Part shown: piece after piece, positions 43,806 through 52,721 of the stretch
How positions within the stretch are numbered: position 1 is the stretch's first letter
Layout: every line of letters starts with the position of its first letter
Source: an uncultured Muribaculaceae bacterium
GTDB taxonomy: Bacteria; Bacteroidota; Bacteroidia; Bacteroidales; Muribaculaceae
Assembly: GCA_910578075.1 (NCBI GenBank)
Contig: CAJTPK010000007.1
Coordinates: 1-64,000 of the forward strand
Direction of reading: 5' to 3'
Length of the DNA stretch: 64,000 nucleotides
Translations under genes and position numbers: made by a program
The notes under the pieces: generated by a model
Told to the model about the DNA's origin: nothing
What the model saw: only the letters and a program-made list of their open reading frames with translations
Database searches by the model: none

Positions 43806-45351
43806 GCTCGCTCATCGGAGAGGAATAGCTCCGTGCATAATATTCACGCAGCTGTTTCTTAAGTTTTTTGACCACACCGGCGTATGCAGGGTCATTGGCA
43901 ACGTTATGACGCTCTTCTGGATCTTTCTGATAATCGAAAAGCTGATAACCGATCACCTTGCCCTCATCGAAAGGCTGATATGTCTTGAAACCCTTTGTCC
44001 ATTCCACAAGACGGTAGCGGGGATCGCGGATAGCATATCCGTGGATATCCTGCTCCAGCTCCTTGGCTTTACCTTTGAGATCTGTATCCGTTGAGATTGT
44101 ATAGTTCTCTGTAGTGGTGCGGCTATACTGGCTCATTGCGTAATCCTTGATTTTTGCCTTTGGATTCTTAAGCACCGGCACAAGACTCTTGCCATCCAGC
44201 TGCTGAGGATGTTTTGTCTTGGTCAGATCGCATACGGTAGGGAATATGTCAAGGAATTCCACCATAGATTCCGATTTAACACCCTTCTTCATTCCGGGTG
44301 CCGACACAATAAGGGGAACACGGGTAGCATTCTCGAAATTGGTCATTTTATTCCATAATCCGTGGTCGCCGAGATGATACCCGTGATCGCCATAAAGGAT
44401 AACTATGGTATTATCGGCAAGACCTTCCTTCTCCAGAGCGTCAAGCACCTTACCTACCTGTGCATCGGTGTAGGAGATGCAGGCATAATATGCATGGAGA
44501 AGACGCTTCTGTGTCTCTTCGTCAAGATGCTTGGTATCTACATAGCTCTCAAACGGAGGTATGTCGGAATAACCTTTCACTTCAAGAGAGTTATGGTATG
44601 CATATTCGACATCATCTGAAGCTATCCCCTGGAATTGAGCCACAGGCATCTGCTCGCGGTCATACATATCCCAGTATTTCTTAGGAGCGCAGAATGGGAG
44701 GTGGGGTTTCTTGAAACCGACACCAAGGAAGAACGGCTTGTCGCTGTCTTTTAGCTTATGAAGTGTCTTGACAGCCTCCTCGGCGATTATACCGTCCTGA
44801 TAACCATTGTCAGGCACATCGGCACATTCTGTGGCAACGCGTCCGTTGGCGAGCGCATATGTGGCTCCGGGGGTCTTAACATAGGGAAGACTCCATGAAA
44901 TGGGATCATCCTTTACCTCCTTATCCCTCAACGGATGGTAAACCTTTCCGACTCCCACTGTCTCATATCCATTCTCTTTCAATGCCTGTGGCATAGTCAC
45001 GATATCCGGATTATTCTTACGGAACGATCCCATCAGCCACCACACGCCGGTATGGTCCGGATTAAGACCGGTCATCAGAGAAGAACGTGTCGGGCCGCTC
45101 AAAGCCACCTGGCAATAAGCATTGTTGAATGTGGTGCCCTGCGATGCAAGACGATCCATGGAGGGCGTCTTTGCCAACGGATCTCCGTAAGGTCCGATCC
45201 AAGGCTTCATGTCGTCGATGGCGATAAGAAGCACGTTAGGACGATTGTCACTCTTCTTCGTTTCCGCCGGCTTGGCTGAAGCAACGGCCGGTGTCAGGGC
45301 CAGGGCATTGACTCCGCACAACAAAAAATTTAATTTTTTTCCGTAAATCAT
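43777..45351 (-). CDS. Secreted sulfatase, serine-type (iduronate-2-sulfatase-like)
   Basis: This 524-residue S1-family sulfatase has a signal peptide of about 26 residues. The formylglycine motif is SGPTR (Ser85 to Arg89 in ALSGPTRSSLMTG), so the residue converted is a serine and maturation requires an anSME-type radical SAM enzyme, not seen in this window. Metal ligands appear as AIDDMKP at 45-50 and LYGDHGYHLGDHGLW near 318-332. It resembles iduronate-2-sulfatases but could act on other sulfated glycans such as mucin or glycosaminoglycans. A TTTG-N21-TATCTTTG promoter lies just upstream. Confidence 0.9.
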   Translation of the reverse strand: MIYGKKLNFLLCGVNALALTPAVASAKPAETKKSDNRPNVLLIAIDDMKPWIGPYGDPLAKTPSMDRLASQGTTFNNAYCQVALSGPTRSSLMTGLNPDHTGVWWLMGSFRKNNPDIVTMPQALKENGYETVGVGKVYHPLRDKEVKDDPISWSLPYVKTPGATYALANGRVATECADVPDNGYQDGIIAEEAVKTLHKLKDSDKPFFLGVGFKKPHLPFCAPKKYWDMYDREQMPVAQFQGIASDDVEYAYHNSLEVKGYSDIPPFESYVDTKHLDEETQKRLLHAYYACISYTDAQVGKVLDALEKEGLADNTIVILYGDHGYHLGDHGLWNKMTNFENATRVPLIVSAPGMKKGVKSESMVEFLDIFPTVCDLTKTKHPQQLDGKSLVPVLKNPKAKIKDYAMSQYSRTTTENYTISTDTDLKGKAKELEQDIHGYAIRDPRYRLVEWTKGFKTYQPFDEGKVIGYQLFDYQKDPEERHNVANDPAYAGVVKKLKKQLREYYARSYSSPMSEPIARCAEGK

Positions 45352-45373
45352 GAGTAGGTTTTAAAGTTTTTGC

Positions 45374-45381
45374 TAATTTTG
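45374..45381 (+). promoter_or_regulatory. -7 box for the secreted protein gene at 45436
   Basis: TAATTTTG, 54 bases before the ATG at 45436, matches TAnnTTTG. No well-spaced -33 TTTG is present. Confidence 0.4.
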
Positions 45382-45383
45382 CA

Positions 45384-45416
45384 CAAAGATACATTAAATC
45401 TTCAAAATAAAACAAA
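45384..45416 (-). promoter_or_regulatory. Promoter of the sulfatase gene, -33 and -7 elements
   Basis: On the minus strand TTTG (45413-45416) and TATCTTTG (45384-45391) are separated by 21 bases, a close fit to the Bacteroidetes promoter. It lies back to back with the plus-strand box at 45374-45381. Confidence 0.55.
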
Positions 45417-45435
45417 AATAATAACATTTTTAACC

Positions 45436-46068
45436 ATGGCGAAACTCACAACTATTATTTCGACATTGATTTTCCTGTTCTCATCCCCTGTTTTCGCGCA
45501 GACTCTCGACACTGAAGTTCTCGCTAAATTCTCCCCATCGACACAAAGAGATGTATACGAAGTAAGCGGACTAACGAAACTTACCCCGGAGCAGCAGGTA
45601 AAACTGGCGCAGGCCATTGAGAAAGAAAACAAGAAATTTGTTGAGATAATCAAAGCCAACGAAGGAGTGATGACAGTAAAGGGGCGCAACCAGCTCGCAA
45701 AGATGCGTGACAACACATTGTCATCCCTTCTATCTGACGAACAGCTTCAGCAATACTACCGCGGAGTCTTCAATGCCGCAGCAGATGCCGAAGGAAACGC
45801 CATCGCTGATGGTCTTCAGAAGAAATATAATCTCACTGATCAGAATTGGAAATTCATCCGCGTGGCATGTTACAAATATGCTCTTGAATCAAAGGTGATA
45901 AAAAAGATGATGGCTGACCAGCCTAAGAAAGCTCAGAAAAAGATCGCCGACCTCCGCACATATTGGCTAAATACAATTGAGGAAAAAGGCGGCATCCGCA
46001 TAAATCCTGATGACATGACTCTCGTCTTCACCCGTGAGTTCAACCCCAACACCCTACACAAGGAATAA
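45436..46068 (+). CDS. Small secreted protein, helical, unknown function
   Basis: The ATG at 45436 gives MAKLTTIISTLIFLFSSPVF with a clear signal peptide cleaved after FAQ; the longer frame upstream lacks this. The mature part, about 190 residues, is strongly helical and charged (KLAQAIEKENKKFVEIIKAN, then AAADAEGNAIADGLQKKYNL). It recalls Spy/CpxP-type periplasmic helical proteins in size and composition but shares no recognisable motif. Likely periplasmic; function unknown. Confidence 0.68.
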   Translation: MAKLTTIISTLIFLFSSPVFAQTLDTEVLAKFSPSTQRDVYEVSGLTKLTPEQQVKLAQAIEKENKKFVEIIKANEGVMTVKGRNQLAKMRDNTLSSLLSDEQLQQYYRGVFNAAADAEGNAIADGLQKKYNLTDQNWKFIRVACYKYALESKVIKKMMADQPKKAQKKIADLRTYWLNTIEEKGGIRINPDDMTLVFTREFNPNTLHKE

Positions 46069-46142
46069 CAGGATATTGCGTTCTCTACAAGTAGGACATT
46101 ACAACAATCTAAACAATATAACAAAACCTAACATCAGAAACA

Positions 46143-46180
46143 GAGCCGGAATCCGCGTGATGCAGATTCCGGCTCAATTA
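46143..46180 (+). terminator. Terminator after the small secreted protein gene
   Basis: GAGCCGGAATC and GATTCCGGCTC form a perfect 11-bp stem with an 11-base loop, followed by AATTATTTAT. It also faces the convergent Dabb gene on the minus strand. Confidence 0.75.
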
Positions 46181-46205
46181 TTTATCTATTGCTGTATTCC
46201 TTAGA

Positions 46206-46499
46206 TCAAATCTCATAATCCACGCAGGCGCGGCTCTCGATCTGCGGCTTGACAAGACCTGCCGCGGCTACATGAGCCGGATGCTTGGCATAAACCTCTA
46301 CATCCGCCATAGTGGGCACAACGGCTGTCAAAACAAGATCCCAACTTTCTGACGGGTTCTCATTTATACCTACCTCCATGCTTTCCAGACATTCTATCTG
46401 GGATGGAAGCGCCCTAAGAGCTTCGGCAAACCTGCTGCACGCGGCATCACGCTCTTCGCGTGTGCCCGAAAATTTGAATGCTACTATATGTTTTACCAT
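46206..46499 (-). CDS. Dabb-domain protein (stress-responsive alpha/beta barrel)
   Basis: This 97-residue protein is a single Dabb dimeric alpha/beta-barrel domain. The start VKHIVAFKFSG and the later AEALRALPSQIECLESMEVG and YAKHPAHVAAAGLV with its conserved histidines match the family. Dabb proteins include monooxygenase-like and stress proteins; no specific substrate can be assigned. It lies 13 bases after purC on the minus strand. Confidence 0.85.
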   Translation of the reverse strand: MVKHIVAFKFSGTREERDAACSRFAEALRALPSQIECLESMEVGINENPSESWDLVLTAVVPTMADVEVYAKHPAHVAAAGLVKPQIESRACVDYEI

Positions 46500-46512
46500 T
46501 ATTTATGCTCGT

Positions 46513-47469
46513 TTATGAAAGATGCGCCAGACATTCATCAGTATTGTTGAAGATACGTTCGGCAAGTGATCCGCCTGCGGTGACAGGCTCAAATTTACGA
46601 CCGGTGATTTTCTCATACAGTTCAACGTAACGGTTACTAACCTGCTGGCAATATTCGGGAGTCATCTCAGGCACAGTCTGACCTGCTTTGCCCATAAAAC
46701 CATTGGAGATAAGCCATTGACGCACGAACTCTTTTGAAAGCTGACGCTGTTCCTCGCCTTTTTCAAGACGCTCTTCATATCCGTCTGCATAGAAATAACG
46801 CGATGAATCAGGAGTGTGAATCTCGTCAATCAAGATAACCTTGCCATCCTTCAATCCGAATTCATATTTGGTGTCAACGAGTATAAGACCTTGCTTGGCA
46901 GCGATCTCTGTGCCACGCTCAAAAAGTGCGAGGGCATATTTTTCCACCTGTTCGTAGATTTCGGCAGGCACAATGCCACGCGCGATGATTTCTTCTCTGG
47001 AGATATTCTCATCATGACCCGCATCGGCCTTGGTGGTAGGCGTGAGTATCGGAGTGGGGAGCTTCTGGTTTTCCTTAAGTCCATCGGGAAGCTTCACCCC
47101 GCAGATCTCGCGTGCACCGGCTTTGTAGTCGCGCCAAGCGGATCCGGCGATGTATCCACGCACAATCATCTCAATCTTGAGCGGCTCGCAGCAGAGACCC
47201 ACTGTAACCATGGGATCCGGACATGCAAGTTTCCAGTTCGGAACAATATCCTTGGTAGAATCAAGGAAGAATTCCGCGATTTGATTTAGCACCTGTCCTT
47301 TGTAGGGGATTCCCTCAGGGAGAACCACATCGAACGCTGAAATACGGTCGGTAGCCACCATCACCATATACTTGTCGGCGATATTATACACATCGCGCAC
47401 TTTACCATGGTATACGCTTTTCTGACCCTTAAACTCAAAATCTGTTTCTTTTAATACCTCCATGAACAT
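46513..47469 (-). CDS. purC: Phosphoribosylaminoimidazole-succinocarboxamide synthase
   Basis: This is PurC (SAICAR synthase) of purine biosynthesis, which ligates aspartate to CAIR with ATP. It is 318 residues, of the longer single-domain type found in Bacteroidetes. Motifs KGQKSVYHGKVRDVYNIADK, VATDRISAFDVVLPEGIPYK, EMIVRGYIAGSAWRDYKAG and EFGLKDGKVILIDEIHTPDS are characteristic. The ATG at 47463 is an equally possible start. A minus-strand -7 box TAATTTTG lies at 47489-47496. Confidence 0.96.
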   Translation of the reverse strand: MFMEVLKETDFEFKGQKSVYHGKVRDVYNIADKYMVMVATDRISAFDVVLPEGIPYKGQVLNQIAEFFLDSTKDIVPNWKLACPDPMVTVGLCCEPLKIEMIVRGYIAGSAWRDYKAGAREICGVKLPDGLKENQKLPTPILTPTTKADAGHDENISREEIIARGIVPAEIYEQVEKYALALFERGTEIAAKQGLILVDTKYEFGLKDGKVILIDEIHTPDSSRYFYADGYEERLEKGEEQRQLSKEFVRQWLISNGFMGKAGQTVPEMTPEYCQQVSNRYVELYEKITGRKFEPVTAGGSLAERIFNNTDECLAHLS

Positions 47470-47488
47470 TTGATTTTCAATTTTGTCA

Positions 47489-47496
47489 CAAAATTA
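47489..47496 (-). promoter_or_regulatory. -7 box for purC
   Basis: TAATTTTG on the minus strand, 19 bases before the upstream ATG at 47469 and 25 before the one at 47463, matches TAnnTTTG. A PurR-like operator is not seen at this promoter. Confidence 0.4.
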
Positions 47497-47588
47497 TTGA
47501 TAATCTGCAAAATCTCCAAGTCATCAACAATATAATTTCATACATCCGGATATTTTTTGTAATTTAGAGTTAATTTCATAAAAAGAGC

Positions 47589-49853
47589 ATGAATTATTTG
47601 GATGAAGAGATGCTGGGCTATGGAATCGCCGCCGAGCCCGAGACAGTGATGCAGATAAACCGCGAGCTTAATCTCGCTCACAGAATTGTAGAGGAAACCG
47701 GAGCCAATCTGTTTCTTACAGGGAAAGCAGGCACCGGTAAAACTACTTTCCTGCGCCGTCTGCGAGAATCTTCTCAGAAGCGGATGGTGGTTCTCGCTCC
47801 CACCGGCGTGGCGGCAATCAATGCCGGAGGCATGACTCTCCACTCATTTTTTCAATTGCCGTTCTCGGCTTTCATACCCGGAAGGGGTTTTGTAGGCGAA
47901 GAGAAGCGATTTTACAGAATGAGCAAGGAGAAACGTCGTCTTATTTCCAGCCTTGACATGATTGTTATCGATGAGATCTCCATGGTGCGTCCGGACACTC
48001 TCGACGGCATTGACCAACTTCTGAGACGTCTCCGGTCCATCGACAAGCCGTTCGGAGGAGTGCAGCTTCTGCTCATCGGAGATCTCCGTCAGCTTGCTCC
48101 CGTGGTCAAACCCAACGAATGGGAGATGCTCCGCGGTTACTACTCATCCCCGTATTTCTTTGAAAGTCATGCCCTGAGAGAGGCAGGATTCCTTACTGTG
48201 GAGCTGAAAACAATCTACAGGCAGCAGGATCCTGAATTCATTTCCATACTGAACGCCATACGTGACGGCAACTCCGACAGAAATGTCCTTGCGCGTCTCA
48301 ACCATCTCTGCCGACCGGCAGATGAAGATGAGCGCGACCGCACAATAAGGCTTACAACCCACAATCGCATAGCTGATGAGACAAATGCACACCATCTTGC
48401 GATACTACCCTCCGAACCGGTTACTTTCGAAGCAAAGATAAAGGGTAAATTCCCTGAAACCTCATTCCCTGCCGACCAATACCTCACCTTAAAGGTTGGG
48501 GCAAGGGTAATGTTCATAAAGAATGACACCGGCACCGACAGACGCTTCTACAATGGTCTGATTGGAACGGTAACAGGAATAGATGACGAGACTGTGTGCG
48601 TACTACCTGATGACGATGAGCTTGATCCTATCGAGGTCGGGTATATGGAATGGGAAAATACCAGCTATCTTATTGATGAAAACACCAAAGAGATAACCCA
48701 GCACGTGGATGGCGTATTCGCCCAGATTCCTTTACGATTGGCCTGGGCCATTACTATACACAAAAGTCAGGGACTTACATTCGACCGGGCAGTAATCGAT
48801 GCCCAACAGTCGTTCGCCCCTGGCCAACTATATGTGGCTCTGAGCCGATGCAGGTCGCTTCAAGGAATGCGCCTTGAAACCAGGATCTCTCCCTCTGCGG
48901 TGATAATAGACCACGATGTGAATTCTTTCATAGCAAGTTCACGCGACAACGCCCCCGATGAGCGAAAGTTGACAGACTTGCGCGATGAGTATTTCCGCAC
49001 ATTGCTCGCCGAGCTTTTCAATTTCCGCACACTCGCCATCGCTTTCAGCGACTTCAGCAGATGTGTGCTTGAGTATGTGGCACCCATGTATCCGGAGCTT
49101 TTCGAGAAATATAGAAACGCCGGCACCTATTTTTCTGAAAAGATAGATGCCGTAGGAACGCGTTTCATCACACGTTATGCTTCCGGAAGAATCGATGCGG
49201 ACGCTGCATCCGTAAATGAGGCTTTCCATGAAAAGATTCGTGGTGGTTGCCTATATTTCCTTGAGCAACTGGCTCCCATATGCTCCCTTCTCAACAACAC
49301 CCCGAAGGAGCTTGACAACGCATCATATGAGCAGCGCCTCCTCACTGCGGCCGACCTTTTATGGTTTGAAATGAACATGAAAAAAATAATCATGAAAGGG
49401 CTGATTGATGAGAATTTCTCGCCGTCTGTCTATATGAAACTGAAAGCCCATGCCGTGCTTACAGGGAATGAGGACCCGGCTCCAAAGCCACGAAAACAGA
49501 AGGCTCAGAAAAAGACTGCCAAAGCGGAAAAATCAACTGAATCCAAAAAGAAACCAAAGGGATATTCCCAAAGAGTTACGTTACAGATGTTCAGAGACGG
49601 CAAGACAATGCAGGAAATCGCAGACACCCGTGAACTCGCCCTATCCACCATCGGCTCTCATCTTGGAGACATGGTATCTGCCGGAGAACTGAAACTGTCT
49701 GACGTCATCCCGTCCGATATCATGGATAGGATTGAAGACACGCTGACGGAACTCAAGACTGCCGGAAAGAATCCCGGATATTCAGCCATACGCGATGCCC
49801 TTGACGGCATAGTCGACCCTGTATATATATCCATTTATAACAAAACAATATAA
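47589..49853 (+). CDS. Pif1/RecD2-like superfamily 1 DNA helicase with C-terminal HTH domain
   Basis: This 754-residue protein has a Walker A motif GKAGTGKTT at 45-53, Walker B MIVIDEISMV at about 124-133, motif III-like GDLRQLAPV and a late UvrD-type C-terminal motif WAITIHKSQGLTFDRAVID with YVALSRCRS. These place it among Pif1-like 5'-3' helicases. An extension from about 480 onward holds helical segments, a basic linker (about 640-660) and a terminal helix-turn-helix (GKTMQEIADTRELALSTIGS, an HTH_40-like fold). Probable role: unwinding in replication or repair. It is followed 16 bases later by queF. Confidence 0.9.
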   Translation: MNYLDEEMLGYGIAAEPETVMQINRELNLAHRIVEETGANLFLTGKAGTGKTTFLRRLRESSQKRMVVLAPTGVAAINAGGMTLHSFFQLPFSAFIPGRGFVGEEKRFYRMSKEKRRLISSLDMIVIDEISMVRPDTLDGIDQLLRRLRSIDKPFGGVQLLLIGDLRQLAPVVKPNEWEMLRGYYSSPYFFESHALREAGFLTVELKTIYRQQDPEFISILNAIRDGNSDRNVLARLNHLCRPADEDERDRTIRLTTHNRIADETNAHHLAILPSEPVTFEAKIKGKFPETSFPADQYLTLKVGARVMFIKNDTGTDRRFYNGLIGTVTGIDDETVCVLPDDDELDPIEVGYMEWENTSYLIDENTKEITQHVDGVFAQIPLRLAWAITIHKSQGLTFDRAVIDAQQSFAPGQLYVALSRCRSLQGMRLETRISPSAVIIDHDVNSFIASSRDNAPDERKLTDLRDEYFRTLLAELFNFRTLAIAFSDFSRCVLEYVAPMYPELFEKYRNAGTYFSEKIDAVGTRFITRYASGRIDADAASVNEAFHEKIRGGCLYFLEQLAPICSLLNNTPKELDNASYEQRLLTAADLLWFEMNMKKIIMKGLIDENFSPSVYMKLKAHAVLTGNEDPAPKPRKQKAQKKTAKAEKSTESKKKPKGYSQRVTLQMFRDGKTMQEIADTRELALSTIGSHLGDMVSAGELKLSDVIPSDIMDRIEDTLTELKTAGKNPGYSAIRDALDGIVDPVYISIYNKTI

Positions 49854-49868
49854 TTTCTTTATATCGAT

Positions 49869-50336
49869 ATGAGAACTGATAAGGAACTTGAAGGTGTAAG
49901 CCTCTTGGGAAACCAAGGAGTGGCTTATCCAACAGATTATAATCCTGAGATTCTTGAAACTTTTGAGAACAAACATCCGGAGAATGAATATGTTGTTACG
50001 TTCGATTGCCCGGAATTCACAACACTGTGTCCCAAAACAGGTCAGCCCGATTTCGGACATATCTATATTTCATATATCCCACGCGAGAGAATGGTGGAGA
50101 GCAAAAGTCTGAAACTATATCTCTTCAGCTTCCGCAATCACGGAGATTTCCATGAGGATTGCGTGAACATAATAATGAAAGACCTCGCACGCCTTATGGA
50201 TCCTAAATATATAGAGGTACGCGGTGTATTCATGCCGCGGGGAGGAATATCCATATACCCGTTCGCGAACATGGGAGACACGGATCATCAACGTCTTGTT
50301 GAGGAGCGCCGAATTCAGATACTAAATAAATTCTAA
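49869..50336 (+). CDS. queF: NADPH-dependent 7-cyano-7-deazaguanine reductase QueF (unimodular)
   Basis: QueF reduces preQ0 to preQ1 in queuosine synthesis. The 155-residue, tunnel-fold protein has the thioimide nucleophile Cys54 in EFTTLCPKTGQPDFG (with Asp61), the family motif ESKSLKLYLFSFRNHGDFHE, and a C-terminal strand RGVFMPRGGISIYPFAN. The length fits the unimodular subfamily. It lies 4 bases before queC. Confidence 0.95.
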   Translation: MRTDKELEGVSLLGNQGVAYPTDYNPEILETFENKHPENEYVVTFDCPEFTTLCPKTGQPDFGHIYISYIPRERMVESKSLKLYLFSFRNHGDFHEDCVNIIMKDLARLMDPKYIEVRGVFMPRGGISIYPFANMGDTDHQRLVEERRIQILNKF

Positions 50337-50340
50337 AAAC

Positions 50341-50982
50341 ATGGAAAAAGATTCGATAATAGTTTTATCAGGCGGCATGGATTCTGTCACTCTGCTTCAT
50401 GATTGCCAGGACAGAATAGCTGTTGCCGTAACATTTGACTACGGTTCAAATCACAATGCCCGTGAGATAGAATGCGCAAGATGGCAATGCTCGCTGTTAG
50501 GCATCGAGCACATTGTAATTCCCCTCTCTTTCATGGGGCAATATTTCAAAAGTTCACTCCTTTCCGGTGCTGACGCAATTCCCGAGGGGCATTATGCGGA
50601 CGATAATATGAAATCGACTGTTGTGCCGTTCCGCAATGGAATCATGCTGTCGGTGGCATGCGGTCTGGCTGAATCACGCGGACTCAAGCATGTGCTTATC
50701 GCTAACCACGGCGGAGACCATGCCATATATCCTGATTGCAGGGAAGGGTTCGTCAAAGCCATGTCTGAGGCAATGAAAGAGGGAACGTATGATGGCGTGA
50801 CCATCATCGCTCCCTATACAAACATCACCAAAGGGGAAATAGCCGTTATCGGCAAAAACCTCGGTGTCGATTATTCACATACCTATTCCTGCTATAAAGG
50901 AGGCGCGGAACATTGCGGCAAATGCGGCACATGCGTTGAGCGGGCCGAAGCCCTCGCTTACGCCTACGGTATGTCAAGATAG
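50341..50982 (+). CDS. queC: 7-cyano-7-deazaguanine synthase QueC
   Basis: QueC converts 7-carboxy-7-deazaguanine to preQ0 using ammonia and ATP. The 213-residue PP-loop ATPase begins SIIVLSGGMDSVTLLHDC, with the SGGMDS loop at 10-15. The zinc site is CYKGGAEHCGKCGTC with Cys184, 192, 195 and 198. It lies 4 bases after queF. Its 3' end overlaps the convergent queE gene by 19 bases. Confidence 0.96.
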   Translation: MEKDSIIVLSGGMDSVTLLHDCQDRIAVAVTFDYGSNHNAREIECARWQCSLLGIEHIVIPLSFMGQYFKSSLLSGADAIPEGHYADDNMKSTVVPFRNGIMLSVACGLAESRGLKHVLIANHGGDHAIYPDCREGFVKAMSEAMKEGTYDGVTIIAPYTNITKGEIAVIGKNLGVDYSHTYSCYKGGAEHCGKCGTCVERAEALAYAYGMSR

Positions 50983-51563
50983 CGGTGCAACTGCACCGAG
51001 AGTGTCCATTTCGGATCTGCGAGAATGCGCTTCACAGTGCTCAGACGGTTCTGACGGAATTGCTCCTCATCAGGCACATAACAGGGCTGCAGATACATTA
51101 TGGTATCCTCTCCCCTGCATGGAAGGTCGAAATATGGATCCAGATCCTGACCAATGTCAACAACCTTTATCTCGTTGGCATGTGCGACCTTCACCGGAGC
51201 ATCACCGGCTCCATCGAATCCGGATTTAGGACTTACTGTAACCCAGTCAATGCCATCGGGAAGCGGCACGGTGCCGTTAGTCTCGATGGCAATTTTTTTG
51301 CCCGTGGCCCGCTTAAGCAGATGGATAAAATCCTCATCTATCCATAATGCCGGTTCTCCGCCGGTAAGCACAACCCAGTCGGCCGAATAAAGATTGATGG
51401 CGCGAATTATCGCGTCATCATCCATATAGATACCTTCATTGTGAGCTGTGTCACAAAAGGAACACTTCAGATTGCACCCTGAGAAGCGGACAAACACGGA
51501 GGGGTATCCCTCATGATGTCCCTCCCCTTGCAGGGAATAGAAAATTTCGTTAATCTTCCTCAT
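50964..51563 (-). CDS. queE: 7-carboxy-7-deazaguanine synthase QueE
   Basis: QueE is a radical SAM enzyme making the deazapurine ring from carboxy-tetrahydropterin. I start at the ATG at 51563, MRKINEIFYSLQGEGHHEG, since the longer frame upstream is not family-like; this gives 199 residues. The CxxxCxxC iron-sulfur cluster is CNLKCSFC (Cys30, 34, 37). VLTGGEPALWIDEDF and KIAIETNGTVPLP are typical. It overlaps queD by 14 bases at its start and queC by 19 at its end. Confidence 0.94.
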   Translation of the reverse strand: MRKINEIFYSLQGEGHHEGYPSVFVRFSGCNLKCSFCDTAHNEGIYMDDDAIIRAINLYSADWVVLTGGEPALWIDEDFIHLLKRATGKKIAIETNGTVPLPDGIDWVTVSPKSGFDGAGDAPVKVAHANEIKVVDIGQDLDPYFDLPCRGEDTIMYLQPCYVPDEEQFRQNRLSTVKRILADPKWTLSVQLHRYLDIP

Positions 51564-51882
51564 AGGCTGCCATATTCCCCTCGCTTTCCTGCACTTCGCA
51601 GCGGAAGCATGTGGGGATGGTGTCAACCACCCAGCGGGCGATGTTTTCCGCAGTCGGATTGAAGGGAAGCACATCGTTGATCACGCGGTGGTCAAGCATG
51701 TCCATTATTTTATTTTTTATCAATGTGAAATCCGCTACCATTCCGTCGGCATTGAGTTCACGCGAACGGCATTCCACAATGATTATCCAGTTATGGCCAT
51801 GGAGCGATGAGCACTTGCTCTCGTAGCTCAGTTCAAGCCGATGAGCAGCACTCAGCTCCAGGCGTTTTCTTACATAATACAT
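51550..51882 (-). CDS. queD: 6-carboxy-5,6,7,8-tetrahydropterin synthase QueD
   Basis: QueD makes carboxy-tetrahydropterin from dihydroneopterin triphosphate, the substrate for QueE. This 110-residue T-fold enzyme shows the zinc histidines and catalytic cysteine in LSAAHRLELSYESKCSSLHGHN (His14, Cys24, His28, His30), then VADFTLIKNKIMDMLDHRVIND and PTAENIARWV. Its start and the stop of the preceding zinc-ribbon gene share one base (TAATG), so translation is coupled. Confidence 0.95.
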   Translation of the reverse strand: MYYVRKRLELSAAHRLELSYESKCSSLHGHNWIIIVECRSRELNADGMVADFTLIKNKIMDMLDHRVINDVLPFNPTAENIARWVVDTIPTCFRCEVQESEGNMAAYEED

Positions 51883-52697
51883 TATTTATCTGCGGATTTA
51901 CGACCTTTCTTCTTCTCTACAACTTCCGGCTTGGGAGCTTCCTCTATTCCGGCGAGTGCAGCATCGATCATGATTCGGCCGCAATATTCACATACGATCA
52001 CTTTCTTGTGCATCCTTATCTCAAGCTGACGCTGCGGCGGAATGCGGTTGAAGCAACCTCCACATGCGTTACGTTGCACAGTGACTATGCCAAGGCCGTT
52101 GCGGGCATTCTTGCGGATACGCTTGAAAGCGGCAAGTGTGTAATCATCGATAAGGGGTTCAAGAGCTTTTGCCTTCTCACGGATCTGCTCCTCCTCCTGA
52201 CGAGTCTCTGAGATAATATCCTCAAGCTCTTTTTTCTTCTGCTCCAGGATATGCTCATTGTCAGCAAGCTCCTCTTTATCATGCTCAATTTCTGCGGTCT
52301 TGGCATCAATCTTCGCACGCGCGTCACGGATATTCTTCTCGGCAAGCTCTATCTCAAGGCTCTCGAACTCTTTCTCTTTCTCAAGAAAAGCGAACTCACG
52401 GTTGTTGCGCACATTATTGATCTGATCCTCATATTTAGCGATCTTCTCGCGGCGCATCTCGATCTCGCCCTGCTTCACCTTCACGAGGTCATGCAGACCT
52501 GCAATCTCGTCTTCGTGTTTGGCGATACGGGTCTGGAAACGGATTATCTCATCCTCACGATCCTTCACCTCATTGGGAAGTTCACCGCGGAGAATCTTGA
52601 TACGGTCGATCTCCGAAAGATAGGTCTGAAGCTGGTAAAGGGCTTTGAGTCGGTCCTCTACACTGCGCTCTTTGTCTTGTTTTTTGTCTGTTGCCAT
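51882..52697 (-). CDS. Coiled-coil protein with C4 zinc-ribbon domain (CT398/DUF164-like)
   Basis: This 271-residue protein has a long coiled coil at about residues 15-185 (DREDEIIRFQTRIAKHEDEI and repeats of Glu/Lys-rich heptads) and a C-terminal zinc ribbon with CGGC near 214 and CEYC near 236 (RNACGGCFNRIPPQR, VIVCEYCGRIM). The layout is that of the CT398/DUF164 family, which binds nucleic-acid or secretion-related partners in other bacteria; its role in Bacteroidales is unknown. The C-terminus is basic (PKPEVVEKKKGRKS). It sits in the aspS-nif3-que operon. Confidence 0.85.
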   Translation of the reverse strand: MATDKKQDKERSVEDRLKALYQLQTYLSEIDRIKILRGELPNEVKDREDEIIRFQTRIAKHEDEIAGLHDLVKVKQGEIEMRREKIAKYEDQINNVRNNREFAFLEKEKEFESLEIELAEKNIRDARAKIDAKTAEIEHDKEELADNEHILEQKKKELEDIISETRQEEEQIREKAKALEPLIDDYTLAAFKRIRKNARNGLGIVTVQRNACGGCFNRIPPQRQLEIRMHKKVIVCEYCGRIMIDAALAGIEEAPKPEVVEKKKGRKSADK

Positions 52698-52721
52698 ATA
52701 TATGGTTTTATTTAATTCCTT

